Assembly: GCA_018436785.1 (NCBI GenBank)
Contig: JAHDKR010000003.1
Location: 1-60,432, forward strand
DNA: 60,432 nucleotides
Direction: 5' to 3'
From: Synergistaceae bacterium
GTDB lineage: Bacteria > Synergistota > Synergistia > Synergistales > Aminobacteriaceae
Shown: piece by piece, positions 1-7,680 of the stretch
How the letters are laid out: each line of letters starts with the position of its first letter
Numbering within the stretch: position 1 is the stretch's first letter
Program-made: the position numbers and the translations under genes
The notes under the pieces: generated by a model
Databases searched by the model: none
What the model saw: the letters and a program-made list of their open reading frames with translations, nothing else
What the model was told of the DNA's origin: nothing

Positions 1-90
1 ATGGGGCCGGGGGAGGCGTACGCGGATACCGATTTGCAACGGCTTGTGGAAAGCCTGAAGTCGGAGGAGAGGGGCGAGGGAGAGGAATGA
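1..90 (+). CDS. 3' end of an unidentified upstream gene (partial)
   Basis: An open frame from base 1 gives 29 residues, rich in Glu, Gly and Arg, and stops at TGA 88-90. It overlaps the next gene's ATG at 87 in an ATGA junction, so the two are probably translationally coupled. The visible tail has no recognisable domain. Proteins like the downstream DUF4276/TOPRIM-like product often sit behind an AAA-type ATPase, so this could be the C-terminus of one. That is inference; the body of the gene lies outside the window. Confidence 0.4.
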   Translation: MGPGEAYADTDLQRLVESLKSEERGEGEE

Positions 91-815
91 TCGCGTTTCT
101 CTTATGCGGCGAAGGCGCTTCCGATATCGGGGGGACGCCGGGAGTCTCCGTAAAGGATGTCGTCGGTTTCGATAATTTCGCTCCCGGACCTCTCGCCTTG
201 CTGCTGGACTCTCTCGTGAAGGATTTCGGCTGTTCGCTCCTTGAGCGCGATTGTGTGTACTTCGCAAGCAGAAAATCGTTGAAGAAGGATTTGGACGGTG
301 TTTCGCCGAGGATAAAGTTGCCCGGTATTAAGGATGGAACTCGCGAAATGTTGCGCTACGCGCGTATGGCGCTCTTCCTTGCCCGAAAAGCCAGCGAACT
401 TGAAAAAGATGCGGGGGGGAGCGTCGTCGCCGTCTGTTTTCACGATGCGGACCCCGACAGCAGGCAGAAAGACGAACCTCTGTGGGAAAAGGTTGCGAAT
501 GCGATGCTTCTCGGTTTTGACCACGAGGGGTATTCTCTGGGCGTTCCTATGGTTCCCCAGCCGATCAGCGAAGCGTGGTTTCTCTGCGCGCTGAAGAAGA
601 CGCCTTATCAAGACTGCGCAGCTCTTGAACATCTCTCCGGAAGCCGGAGATCGCCCGACAGTCTCAAGAAACGCCTCAAAGAGGCCCAGGGAAGAACGGA
701 GCTGAACGACATTGTTCTCAATGGAAGCGTGGACCATCGAAGAATAGATATGCCGAGCTTCAAGGCTTTCAGAGACCGACTGCGAAATGTTCTTTTGGGG
801 CTGTCCCGCGGATAA
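87..815 (+). CDS. DUF4276/TOPRIM-like protein, possible defence-module subunit
   Basis: A soluble 242-residue protein without signal peptide or membrane segment. Its N-terminus has a hydrophobic strand ending in CGEGASD (Glu near residue 9), and the middle has a strand ending in FHDADPD. This spacing of an early Glu and a later DxD fits a TOPRIM fold. The later segment PQPISEAWFLC resembles the E-x-E-x-W-x-L region of DUF4276 proteins. Such proteins commonly pair with ATPases in candidate phage-defence or nuclease modules, and the ATGA overlap with the preceding gene fits a two-subunit system. Family assignment is by eye, so the function is tentative. Confidence 0.45.
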   Translation: MIAFLLCGEGASDIGGTPGVSVKDVVGFDNFAPGPLALLLDSLVKDFGCSLLERDCVYFASRKSLKKDLDGVSPRIKLPGIKDGTREMLRYARMALFLARKASELEKDAGGSVVAVCFHDADPDSRQKDEPLWEKVANAMLLGFDHEGYSLGVPMVPQPISEAWFLCALKKTPYQDCAALEHLSGSRRSPDSLKKRLKEAQGRTELNDIVLNGSVDHRRIDMPSFKAFRDRLRNVLLGLSRG

Positions 816-964
816 GCACGTGAGGTCGTCTGCATGAACCCGCATGGATGTTCAGCGGTGTCTAGGCCCTTACGGGCGTAATAGTACGGCGCAATTTGTG
901 AGATTGTAGAATTTGCGACGATGTTTTTCTTCGCGATGTCGTAAAATGTTAGGGAGGTAAAAAT

Positions 965-1801
965 ATGTTTAAAGAGTGTATTACTTCCGATCCCCCTCGC
1001 GATCCTCGTTTCCCACCGTCGGCCGCCACGCCGACGATCCGGTCCGGAGGATGCGACATCTTCGGGTTGATCTACACCGCGCAGGGGAAAGGGCCGCTCC
1101 CGATCATGCTCTTTCTGCACGGCTTTCCGGGGAACGAGAAGAATCTCGATCTTGTCCAGATTTTCCGGCGAGCCGGTTTCAACACGATGTTCTTCTCGTA
1201 TCGCGGAGCGTGGGGGAGTCATGGGAGTTTTTCGTTCACGAACGTGCTTGAGGACAGCCTCGCCGCAGTGGATTTCCTCCGGAGCGACGAGGCGCGAACG
1301 CAGTGTTCCGTGGACGGCGAGCGCATCGTTCTCGTCGGGCACAGCATGGGCGGGTTCGCCGCGATCAAAACAGCGGCGGCGCGGCCGTTCATAAAGGATA
1401 CAATCTCGCTCTCCGGCTGGAACATCGGCCTCGACGGCAAGCTCTTTCCGGAAGACGGAGCGGTGGAAGAACGGGTGCGGGGACTTGTCCACGACGCCGC
1501 GCCGCGTCTTGCGGGCACAAGCTCCGACGCGCTGCTTCGCGAGATCGCCGAAAAAAAGGAAGCGTTCGATCTTCGCGATTCCGTCCGTTCCTTCGCCGGA
1601 AGAAACGTTCTGCTTGTCGGCGCTGCACACGATGACGCCGTCCCTCCGGAGACGCACCACGAGTTACTGCTCGATGCGTTCCGGGAGACGGAAGGAGTTC
1701 AGGCGGAGGGCGTCATGCTGGATGACGATCACTCCTACTCGGCGTCGCGGGTGGCGCTGGCGAAGACGATGTTGGAGTATCTGGAGAAGAGAGGGTACTG
1801 A
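965..1801 (+). CDS. alpha/beta hydrolase (dienelactone hydrolase/S9-like)
   Basis: Cytosolic 278-residue serine hydrolase. The oxyanion-hole segment HGFPGNEKN lies near residue 51. The nucleophile elbow GHSMGG is near residue 122. A late acid appears in GAAHDDAVPPE, and the catalytic His is probably in DDDHSYS near residue 258. This order is typical of small alpha/beta hydrolases acting on esters or peptides; the substrate cannot be read. AGGGAGGT ends 6 bases before ATG 965, which supports the start. The gene stands alone between the DUF4276-like gene and a convergent gene. Confidence 0.8.
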   Translation: MFKECITSDPPRDPRFPPSAATPTIRSGGCDIFGLIYTAQGKGPLPIMLFLHGFPGNEKNLDLVQIFRRAGFNTMFFSYRGAWGSHGSFSFTNVLEDSLAAVDFLRSDEARTQCSVDGERIVLVGHSMGGFAAIKTAAARPFIKDTISLSGWNIGLDGKLFPEDGAVEERVRGLVHDAAPRLAGTSSDALLREIAEKKEAFDLRDSVRSFAGRNVLLVGAAHDDAVPPETHHELLLDAFRETEGVQAEGVMLDDDHSYSASRVALAKTMLEYLEKRGY

Positions 1802-1816
1802 CGGCTTTTTAGCCGT
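1801..1816. terminator. small hairpin between convergent genes
   Basis: ACGGCT and AGCCGT form a 6 bp stem around a TTTT loop right at the hydrolase stop codon. It is short and without a clear T-run, so it is at best a weak bidirectional terminator. Confidence 0.3.
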
Positions 1817-1861
1817 TGTAGCGCTCTTTCGGCCGGTCTCCTTGCGCCGGGGCTTCGTCCG

Positions 1862-3424
1862 TCAGTCCCAGTTCGTAAGAAACCTGATTCTCCGGCAGTC
1901 TTCGCCTGCCCATGCGACAAGCTGTCTTCCCGTATCCGTCGCCGGGTGCGCCGCTTCCAGGAGTTCCGGCAGATTTTTGCAGTGAACGTAGATCAGTTCG
2001 CTCCCTTGCGGTGTTCCTGGGATGACGCCGCAGAAGACGTACCCCGCTTTTTCCGCCTCCTCGGCTCCGGAAGCCGTGGCGGCAAGCTCCATCGGCAGAT
2101 GGAGCGTCAGCGAGGCGAGGTCTTTCCCGAGCAGTTTGCTCGTGAGTCCCGAGAGTTGGAAAAGGAAGTCCAGTCCGTAGTCGTGGACGATGAGATCGCA
2201 CCGCTGTTTTTGAAACTCGGCAGCGGCGGAGATGACGCTTCGCTTCCTGAAACCCTCCTGATTATCCAGCGGATGGGAAAGGAGCGGTTGCTTTCCCTCT
2301 TTCAAAAGCAGCCGGAGCAGCGCGTGAAGCCGTTCCGGCGCGTACAGAGGCGCTCTCTGCGCCTCCTCGGCATCGATCCTGCGAAGTACGTCACGGTAGT
2401 CCTCCGGGGCCCCCGGACGGGATTGAATTTGCTCCAGGGCGCAGGGGCGGAAGGATGCCATGCCCGCAACATTGCCTTTAAGAAAGCTGTTTCCCGGAAG
2501 CGCGGGGAGCAGGGCGCACTCGGCGAAACCCTTTGAGGCGAACAGCGACGCCATTGCGGGCGACTTTCCCGGAACGAATCCGAGGAGCCCCTCGATCTCC
2601 CCATCGTCTTCGACGTGTTCGATGAGCGCGTTCAACAGCGTTGCCGCACAGGCTTCTTTCTCCGCATTTTTCGAGAAGAGCGGAGGAAAGGCCACGCCGA
2701 GGGAGCGCCGTTGCGCAGAGGCGGTGAGCGCTTGCAGCGCGAGCAGCTCGCCCCGCTCTCCCCATGCGGCGAAGAGGGAGATGTCGGGATCCGCCAAGGC
2801 TTCGCGGAGCTGGATCGAAGAGAGCGATTCAACGCTTTCACCTCCGGGATGGGCGAAAGAGGCGGTGATGGCGGAGACGCGGGAGGGAGCGACTCGTTCG
2901 GAGGAAAAGGGTTTTTCGCGAACGGCGGGCTCGGTCTTTTCCGGTATCGCAGCCAGAGGAAGCAGCGGGAGCGGTTCGTCGGCTTCCCTCCGCAGCATTT
3001 TAAAGAGGTGCAGCTCTTTCCCTCTCCCTTCCGCCTCGAAGTCGTAGAAGGCCGCCTGATCTACAAGATTGCGCATGAGAAAGAGGCCGAGGCCGGAAAA
3101 ATCCCGCTCATCCGGCTCTTCCCCCGGAGAGTACGCGTCCATGCTCTTTCTGTCGAGCGGAGCGTGAAACTCGCCGAGAATGACCCTGATTCCGAGGGGA
3201 ACTCTCCGGAAGCGCACCGTCAGGGACTTCGGGAGCGGGTCGGATGATTCTCCGGGGATGATTGCCGTGAGCGCCTCTTCCAGGGCTATTTCGAGCCGCA
3301 GCGTATCTTTGTGTGAAAACCCGAAGAGGCCGCTGATTTCGCGGCAGCAGGAGAGAATCGTCGGCAGAAAGTCCTGGAGGAGAGGGAAGCGCATCTCCAT
3401 CGTGGCGCCCATTGGAATGTTCAT
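1862..3424 (-). CDS. RsbW-like ATPase domain fused to acyltransferase-like regions
   Basis: A 520-residue cytosolic protein. Residues ~10-145 look like an anti-sigma-factor-type GHKL ATPase: an acidic N-box-like helix (IALEEAL) and a G2-like GLGLFLMRNLVDQ segment, followed by a strand ending in LHLFKM. Residues ~175-330 read like a GNAT-type fold, ending with a hydrophobic 'SLFASKGF' motif. Residues ~340-520 form a second domain of similar character. RsbW-type kinases normally regulate sigma factors through anti-sigma antagonists, and none is encoded nearby. Fusion to acyltransferase-like domains suggests a one-piece sensor or modifier. Domain calls are by pattern, not by search. Confidence 0.5.
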   Translation of the reverse strand: MNIPMGATMEMRFPLLQDFLPTILSCCREISGLFGFSHKDTLRLEIALEEALTAIIPGESSDPLPKSLTVRFRRVPLGIRVILGEFHAPLDRKSMDAYSPGEEPDERDFSGLGLFLMRNLVDQAAFYDFEAEGRGKELHLFKMLRREADEPLPLLPLAAIPEKTEPAVREKPFSSERVAPSRVSAITASFAHPGGESVESLSSIQLREALADPDISLFAAWGERGELLALQALTASAQRRSLGVAFPPLFSKNAEKEACAATLLNALIEHVEDDGEIEGLLGFVPGKSPAMASLFASKGFAECALLPALPGNSFLKGNVAGMASFRPCALEQIQSRPGAPEDYRDVLRRIDAEEAQRAPLYAPERLHALLRLLLKEGKQPLLSHPLDNQEGFRKRSVISAAAEFQKQRCDLIVHDYGLDFLFQLSGLTSKLLGKDLASLTLHLPMELAATASGAEEAEKAGYVFCGVIPGTPQGSELIYVHCKNLPELLEAAHPATDTGRQLVAWAGEDCRRIRFLTNWD

Positions 3425-3648
3425 CGCGCAGCTCCTTTCAAAAGAGGCGGTATCGAGAGCCTATCTGTACCGTTCGGTTCAAGTGCTCAGTATGTCATAT
3501 CGAAAAGATTCTTTCAACACTTCGTAGTTCGTGAAAACGCGGGCAGGGATTGCGTCTGGACGCCCGCGGAAAAAAGCGGTACTCTTGACGGCGCGTGGTC
3601 CTTGCGAAGAATGAGGAGGGCGCCGCAATCCGGAGGGAGGTCGTTTCG

Positions 3649-5025
3649 GTGAAAAGAATACACTCATTTCTCCATCGCTGCAAAAAAATGTGGTTCGGGG
3701 GCGGAGGCGCGGCGTGCGCGCTCGCGTTCCTGTGTTACGCCTTCTTCCCCGGCTTGACGGGCGCGCATTCCGCATGGGCGCTCGCCGGTCTGGAAGTGCC
3801 GCAATCGCCGATGTACCATGCGGCTTCATTCATGGACGAACCGCTGATCACGGCGGAACGTCATCAAGAGCTGTACCGTCGTCTGAAGGAGCAGTTCTAT
3901 TCGCCGTGGAGCCAGACCGGGCCGCGTCAGGCTACCGAGGTGCTGGAGTGGGTATTCGACAGGTACGGCGTCAACGTCTACGGTGAGAATCTCCAGCCGC
4001 GTTCGGCCGCATGGATAGAGGAACAACGCCGCCAGGCGCGGCTCGATGCCGTCGGAGAGTTGAACCGGCACGCGGTGAGCGTTCGCCCGACGTCGCTTCG
4101 CCTGATGCCTACTGAGACGCCCGCCTTCCGCTCCCCTGAACTGGCGGGGGAGGGGTACCCGTTCGACTATCTGCAGAACAGCGCGGTGCACCCGGGAGAG
4201 CCGCTCTTCGTTTCGCATCTCTCGCTGGACGGTCTGTGGGCGTGGTGCGACACCTCCTATGCGTCGGGGTGGGTGGAACTTCGGGATCTTGCCTTCGTCG
4301 ACGATGCCGCGAAGGTCAGGTGGACGGCGCTGCCTCTCGCTGCGATCGTGCGGGAGAACGCGCTGCTCCGCGACGGGACGGAGTCGCTCTTCCGGGCGAA
4401 GGTCGGCGCGCTGCTGCCGCTGCTGCGGCGAGGCATCGGGGAGCATGCGCTCATTGTCCCGGTGCGAGGACAGAACGGTCTGATGACCGAGCGCGCAATC
4501 CGAATCTCCGCCGAGGAGGCCGTCCCCGCGCCCCTCGTCCCCACGACGTGGACGCTTGCCGCGGTGGCGGAGGAGCTGCGCGGCGAACTCTACGGCTGGG
4601 GCGGTTTTTTAGGAAACCGCGATTGCAGCGCAACAACTCGGGATACACTGCTTCCCTTCGGCGTCTGGCTGCCCCGCAACTCGCGTTTTCAGGCGGAGAG
4701 CGGGAGGTTCCTCTCCCTCGAAGGACTCTCGAACGAGGAAAAGAAAGAACTTCTGAAGCGGGAAGGGGTTCCCTTTCTGACGCTGGTCGGTCTTCCGGGG
4801 CATATCATGCTCTACGTCGGAACGCACAGGGGGGAGCCGCTCGTCTTCCATAACATGTGGGGGATACGGACGGAGCGAAAGGGTGTTGAAGGGCGGTATG
4901 TTCTCGGACGGACGGCGGTGACCACGCTCGATCTCGGGGAGGATCTTCCCGAGCATGCTCCGGGAAAACTTCTTATCGACAGGATCAACCGTCTGGGCTT
5001 TCCCGCGGAGGACGGAATGAAATAA
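3649..5025 (+). CDS. SH3-domain NlpC/P60 cell-wall endopeptidase
   Basis: About 458 residues with a basic N-terminus and a membrane-spanning or signal segment at ~15-40, so it acts in the periplasm on peptidoglycan stem peptides. The order fits the three-part P60 family: an N-terminal stabilising domain (~50-170), two SH3b-like regions (~180-320) and an NlpC/P60 domain. The catalytic Cys is in RDCSATTRD and the His in GLPGHIMLY, followed by FHNMWG. GTG 3649 is preferred because GGAGGGAGG lies 8 bases upstream; an upstream GTG at 3595 lacks a site. It is monocistronic and followed by a strong hairpin. Confidence 0.85.
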   Translation: MKRIHSFLHRCKKMWFGGGGAACALAFLCYAFFPGLTGAHSAWALAGLEVPQSPMYHAASFMDEPLITAERHQELYRRLKEQFYSPWSQTGPRQATEVLEWVFDRYGVNVYGENLQPRSAAWIEEQRRQARLDAVGELNRHAVSVRPTSLRLMPTETPAFRSPELAGEGYPFDYLQNSAVHPGEPLFVSHLSLDGLWAWCDTSYASGWVELRDLAFVDDAAKVRWTALPLAAIVRENALLRDGTESLFRAKVGALLPLLRRGIGEHALIVPVRGQNGLMTERAIRISAEEAVPAPLVPTTWTLAAVAEELRGELYGWGGFLGNRDCSATTRDTLLPFGVWLPRNSRFQAESGRFLSLEGLSNEEKKELLKREGVPFLTLVGLPGHIMLYVGTHRGEPLVFHNMWGIRTERKGVEGRYVLGRTAVTTLDLGEDLPEHAPGKLLIDRINRLGFPAEDGMK

Positions 5026-5030
5026 ACACA

Positions 5031-5068
5031 AGGGAGCCTCGGCGGATGTCGCCATCCGAGGCTCCCTA
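5031..5068. terminator. strong inverted repeat after the NlpC/P60 gene
   Basis: GGGAGCCTCGG pairs with CCGAGGCTCCC around a loop of about 13 bases. It sits between convergent genes and could serve both directions, though a T-run is lacking. Confidence 0.65.
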
Positions 5069-5105
5069 GCGTCAGACCGGCCGTTCCGCAGGGGGCGGAA
5101 GCGAA

Positions 5106-5744
5106 TCAGTTCGTCCGTTCAACGAGCCCTGCGTCGATCAGCAGGTTGATGTGGTGCTGGATATATAGAAATTGAAAGAGGAATGCGAAGACCTCCGAGC
5201 GGGCGACGATTTTGGCTGCCAGGGGGCTCTTGTCCATGCGTGCCGCGTACTCCCTCAGAATCCGCCGCAGGGTGAAGGTGAGAACAGCCGAAAGAATGAA
5301 GTTCGCAAGGAAAATATAGCTGATGGCAGTGTCGATGGCTTGCTGCGGTACTGCCGGTCCGATGAACGAGTCCCCGTTGAGAATAACTGCCAGGGCGGCT
5401 GCGGCGCATGCGAAAAGGCCGGAAATAACAGGATGGATACGCGTCTTCTCCGACATGGAATTAAAGGTTCGAAGCCGGAGAAAGAGCCAGACGACGGGGT
5501 AGAGAAAAAACGTCAGCAGCGTGAAGAAGATCATAATGAGCGGACTGACCTTCTTGAGCCTCGCTTGAGGAAAGGAAGCGCCGGACGTTTTTTCAGGCGT
5601 CGCGCTCCACGTTCCTTCGACGGGCCAGGACGAAGCGGAATCCTCTCTCCCCGCTTCGGCGCGCTGCTTCACAGCGACTCCGCAGTACTCGCAAAACGCG
5701 GCGTCCTCCTGGATCACGGCGCCGCATCCCGGGCAGTTCTTCAT
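5106..5744 (-). CDS. zinc-ribbon integral membrane protein (DUF4234-like)
   Basis: About 212 residues. The N-terminus is a one-Zn ribbon with two CxxC pairs (CPGCGAV and CEYCGVA). A polar linker follows, then four hydrophobic segments at roughly 75-95, 108-125, 135-160 and 190-208. The first, with the FFLYPVVWLF pattern, resembles DUF4234 membrane proteins. Function is unknown. ATG 5744 is chosen over an upstream ATG because AAGGAG precedes it and the zinc ribbon starts there. It is divergent from the TetR gene across a short promoter region. Confidence 0.65.
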   Translation of the reverse strand: MKNCPGCGAVIQEDAAFCEYCGVAVKQRAEAGREDSASSWPVEGTWSATPEKTSGASFPQARLKKVSPLIMIFFTLLTFFLYPVVWLFLRLRTFNSMSEKTRIHPVISGLFACAAAALAVILNGDSFIGPAVPQQAIDTAISYIFLANFILSAVLTFTLRRILREYAARMDKSPLAAKIVARSEVFAFLFQFLYIQHHINLLIDAGLVERTN

Positions 5745-5851
5745 AGTGCATCGCTCCTTGAAAAAGAATCGGACTGTTTCATGCCTTCGTATCATACCAC
5801 AGGCTTCAGAGGCTTGGATGTATGTGAAATTCCAGTTGATCGATTCTCCTC

Positions 5852-5880
5852 TTGACAAAGTAGACCGGATGGTCTAACCT
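5852..5880 (+). promoter_or_regulatory. promoter with a palindromic operator in its spacer
   Basis: TTGACA (5852-5857) and TAACCT (5875-5880) are separated by 17 bases. The perfect palindrome TAGACCGGATGGTCTA (5861-5876) fills the spacer and touches the -10 box. This is the expected place for autorepression by the TetR-family regulator encoded just downstream. Confidence 0.7.
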
Positions 5881-5921
5881 GTCAGTCGCACTTCGCGGTC
5901 GAAGTGTTGAGGAGGTGCGAT

Positions 5922-6563
5922 GTGCGTTCACGTTCCAGAAAACTGGATGAAGAAAAAAGAAGCAGTCTTATGGACGCGGCCATCGAGGAGATAGCTGCGA
6001 ACGGTATCGAGGGGGCGTCGTACAACAGGATCATCGAACGTTCCGGATTAAGCAAGGGAGTGGTGTACTACTACTTCGAGAACAAGGAGAGCCTGTACAA
6101 GACGGTGCTCGAAGAGGTGGAGCGTCAGTTTATCGCCGCTGTAGGAACGTTGAGAATTCCCGACGACAAGGACGCTTTTTGGGATGTGTGCGATATGCAC
6201 TACACGAAGGCGCTGAAGTTTGCCGCTTCCAATCTGCGGATAGTCGACGTCGCCCGTAGTTTTATCGAGCCGGCCTGCAGCCCCTCTATGGACAAGGGGC
6301 CGGTCTTTGAATCTCTTCAGCGGGCGGAACGCTGGATGAAGTATGTGCTCCGAAAGGGGCAGGAGTTGGGAGCGCTGCGTCAGGACGTCGATTTTGAACT
6401 TCTTCGCAACGTGGTGCAGGCTGTGGGGTATACGATGGACTCGTGGCTGTTCGACAAGTTGCGAAGCGAACCGGATGCAGTGGATATAGAGCGTTTTGTG
6501 AGCTTTGCGTTGGATATGTTTAAAAGGATTTTGTCGCCGAAAGGGTTGGGGGAGTCATGCTGA
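5922..6563 (+). CDS. TetR-family repressor of the first RND efflux operon
   Basis: About 213 residues. Residues ~10-60 form the TetR DNA-binding domain, with the recognition-helix pattern SGLSKGVVYYYFENKESL. The C-terminal helical domain (70-210) should bind an effector. GTG 5922 is favoured because GAGGAGG ends 6 bases upstream; GTG 5904 would leave no site. Its end overlaps the adaptor gene by 7 bases. The promoter palindrome at 5861-5876 suggests that it represses its own operon until an inducing drug or metabolite binds. Confidence 0.85.
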   Translation: MRSRSRKLDEEKRSSLMDAAIEEIAANGIEGASYNRIIERSGLSKGVVYYYFENKESLYKTVLEEVERQFIAAVGTLRIPDDKDAFWDVCDMHYTKALKFAASNLRIVDVARSFIEPACSPSMDKGPVFESLQRAERWMKYVLRKGQELGALRQDVDFELLRNVVQAVGYTMDSWLFDKLRSEPDAVDIERFVSFALDMFKRILSPKGLGESC

Positions 6564-7678
6564 AAAAGTTTTTTTCGAGGTTGAGCGTTCTTTTCTGGGT
6601 CGTACTTCTTTGCGCCGGGGGCGTCCTGATGGTGCTCCGCGTTCAGGCGAGGCTTGAAGAGTCCGCGGCCAACGCCGCAGCTATGGAGCAGCAGGAGGAG
6701 ACGGCCGTTCCGGTCGATGTGCAGAAGCTCGTTCGCCGCGACTGGGAGGTCTGGCGGAGCTACTACGGCCAGGCGAAGGCCGGTCGCAGCCAGACTGTTT
6801 CTTCCTATGTCAAGGAAATCGTCCGGGATGTTCATGTGCGTATCGGCGACAAGGTGAAGGCGGGGCAGGTGCTCCTGACGCTCTCCTCGCAGGACCAGCG
6901 CGCCACCGAGGCTGCGCTTCGCTCCAGCTACGAGGACTCGGTCAGGGAGTATAAGCGCTTGTCCGAGCTTCAGAAGTCGGGGGGCGTCTCCACGTCGCAG
7001 GTGGAGCAGGCCCTTTCCCGCATGAAGAGCGAGGAGGCGAAGCTGCAAGCGTCGCGCTCCAGCCTCTCCCGTACGCAGCTCAGGGCGAGTATCGACGGTA
7101 TCGTCGCCTCACGCATGATCGAACCGGGAGAGGTGGCGGGCGAGAACAAACCGCTGCTCACCGTCATCGATCTGAAGGATCTTGAGGCGGAGATCATGGT
7201 CTCCAGAAGGGACATTATGAGTCTCAGCCCGGAGACTCCGGTAGAGGTCGTCTCCGACGGCGCCCGCGCAATGGGCGTTATCCGGAGGATCAGTCCGGAG
7301 GCGGCGCCGGGCTCGGGCCTGTACACGGTCGTCGTCGGCCTCAACGGGCTCGACATACTCCCCGGAACGCACGTCGAAGCTCGATTCCTCGTGGAACGGC
7401 GGGAGAACCTGCTCGTCGTCCCCTCGGATATCGTCCAGCGGCGCGGCGACAAGGCGTACGTCTACGTCGTCGAGGGCGACAGGGCGAAACTTCGCGAGAT
7501 CGTGCCGGGCGAGGGGCAGAACGGATCTCTTGCAGTGGCCGAGGGGCTTGCCGAGGGAGATCTTCTGGTGATCAGAGGACAGAACCTGCTTTCTGACGGC
7601 GCCTTGACTCGGATCTCCGGAACGGGAGCGCCCGAAGCAGCGTCATCCGATATTGCGGAAAAGACGGCTGAAAAGTAA
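6557..7678 (+). CDS. RND efflux periplasmic adaptor (HlyD/MFP family)
   Basis: 373 residues with an N-terminal membrane anchor (~8-28). A lipoyl/barrel-sandwich half (VRIGDKVKAGQVLLTL near residue 95) precedes a helical hairpin (~115-180). The second half-motif is SIDGIVASRMIEPGEVAGENKPL, given here only as its position near residue 185. Beta-barrel and membrane-proximal domains follow to ~350. Adaptors bridge the inner-membrane pump and an outer-membrane TolC channel. The permease gene starts 2 bases after the stop. No TolC is encoded in this operon, so it may borrow the one at 20531-21859. Confidence 0.9.
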   Translation: MLKKFFSRLSVLFWVVLLCAGGVLMVLRVQARLEESAANAAAMEQQEETAVPVDVQKLVRRDWEVWRSYYGQAKAGRSQTVSSYVKEIVRDVHVRIGDKVKAGQVLLTLSSQDQRATEAALRSSYEDSVREYKRLSELQKSGGVSTSQVEQALSRMKSEEAKLQASRSSLSRTQLRASIDGIVASRMIEPGEVAGENKPLLTVIDLKDLEAEIMVSRRDIMSLSPETPVEVVSDGARAMGVIRRISPEAAPGSGLYTVVVGLNGLDILPGTHVEARFLVERRENLLVVPSDIVQRRGDKAYVYVVEGDRAKLREIVPGEGQNGSLAVAEGLAEGDLLVIRGQNLLSDGALTRISGTGAPEAASSDIAEKTAEK

Positions 7679-7680
7679 TC

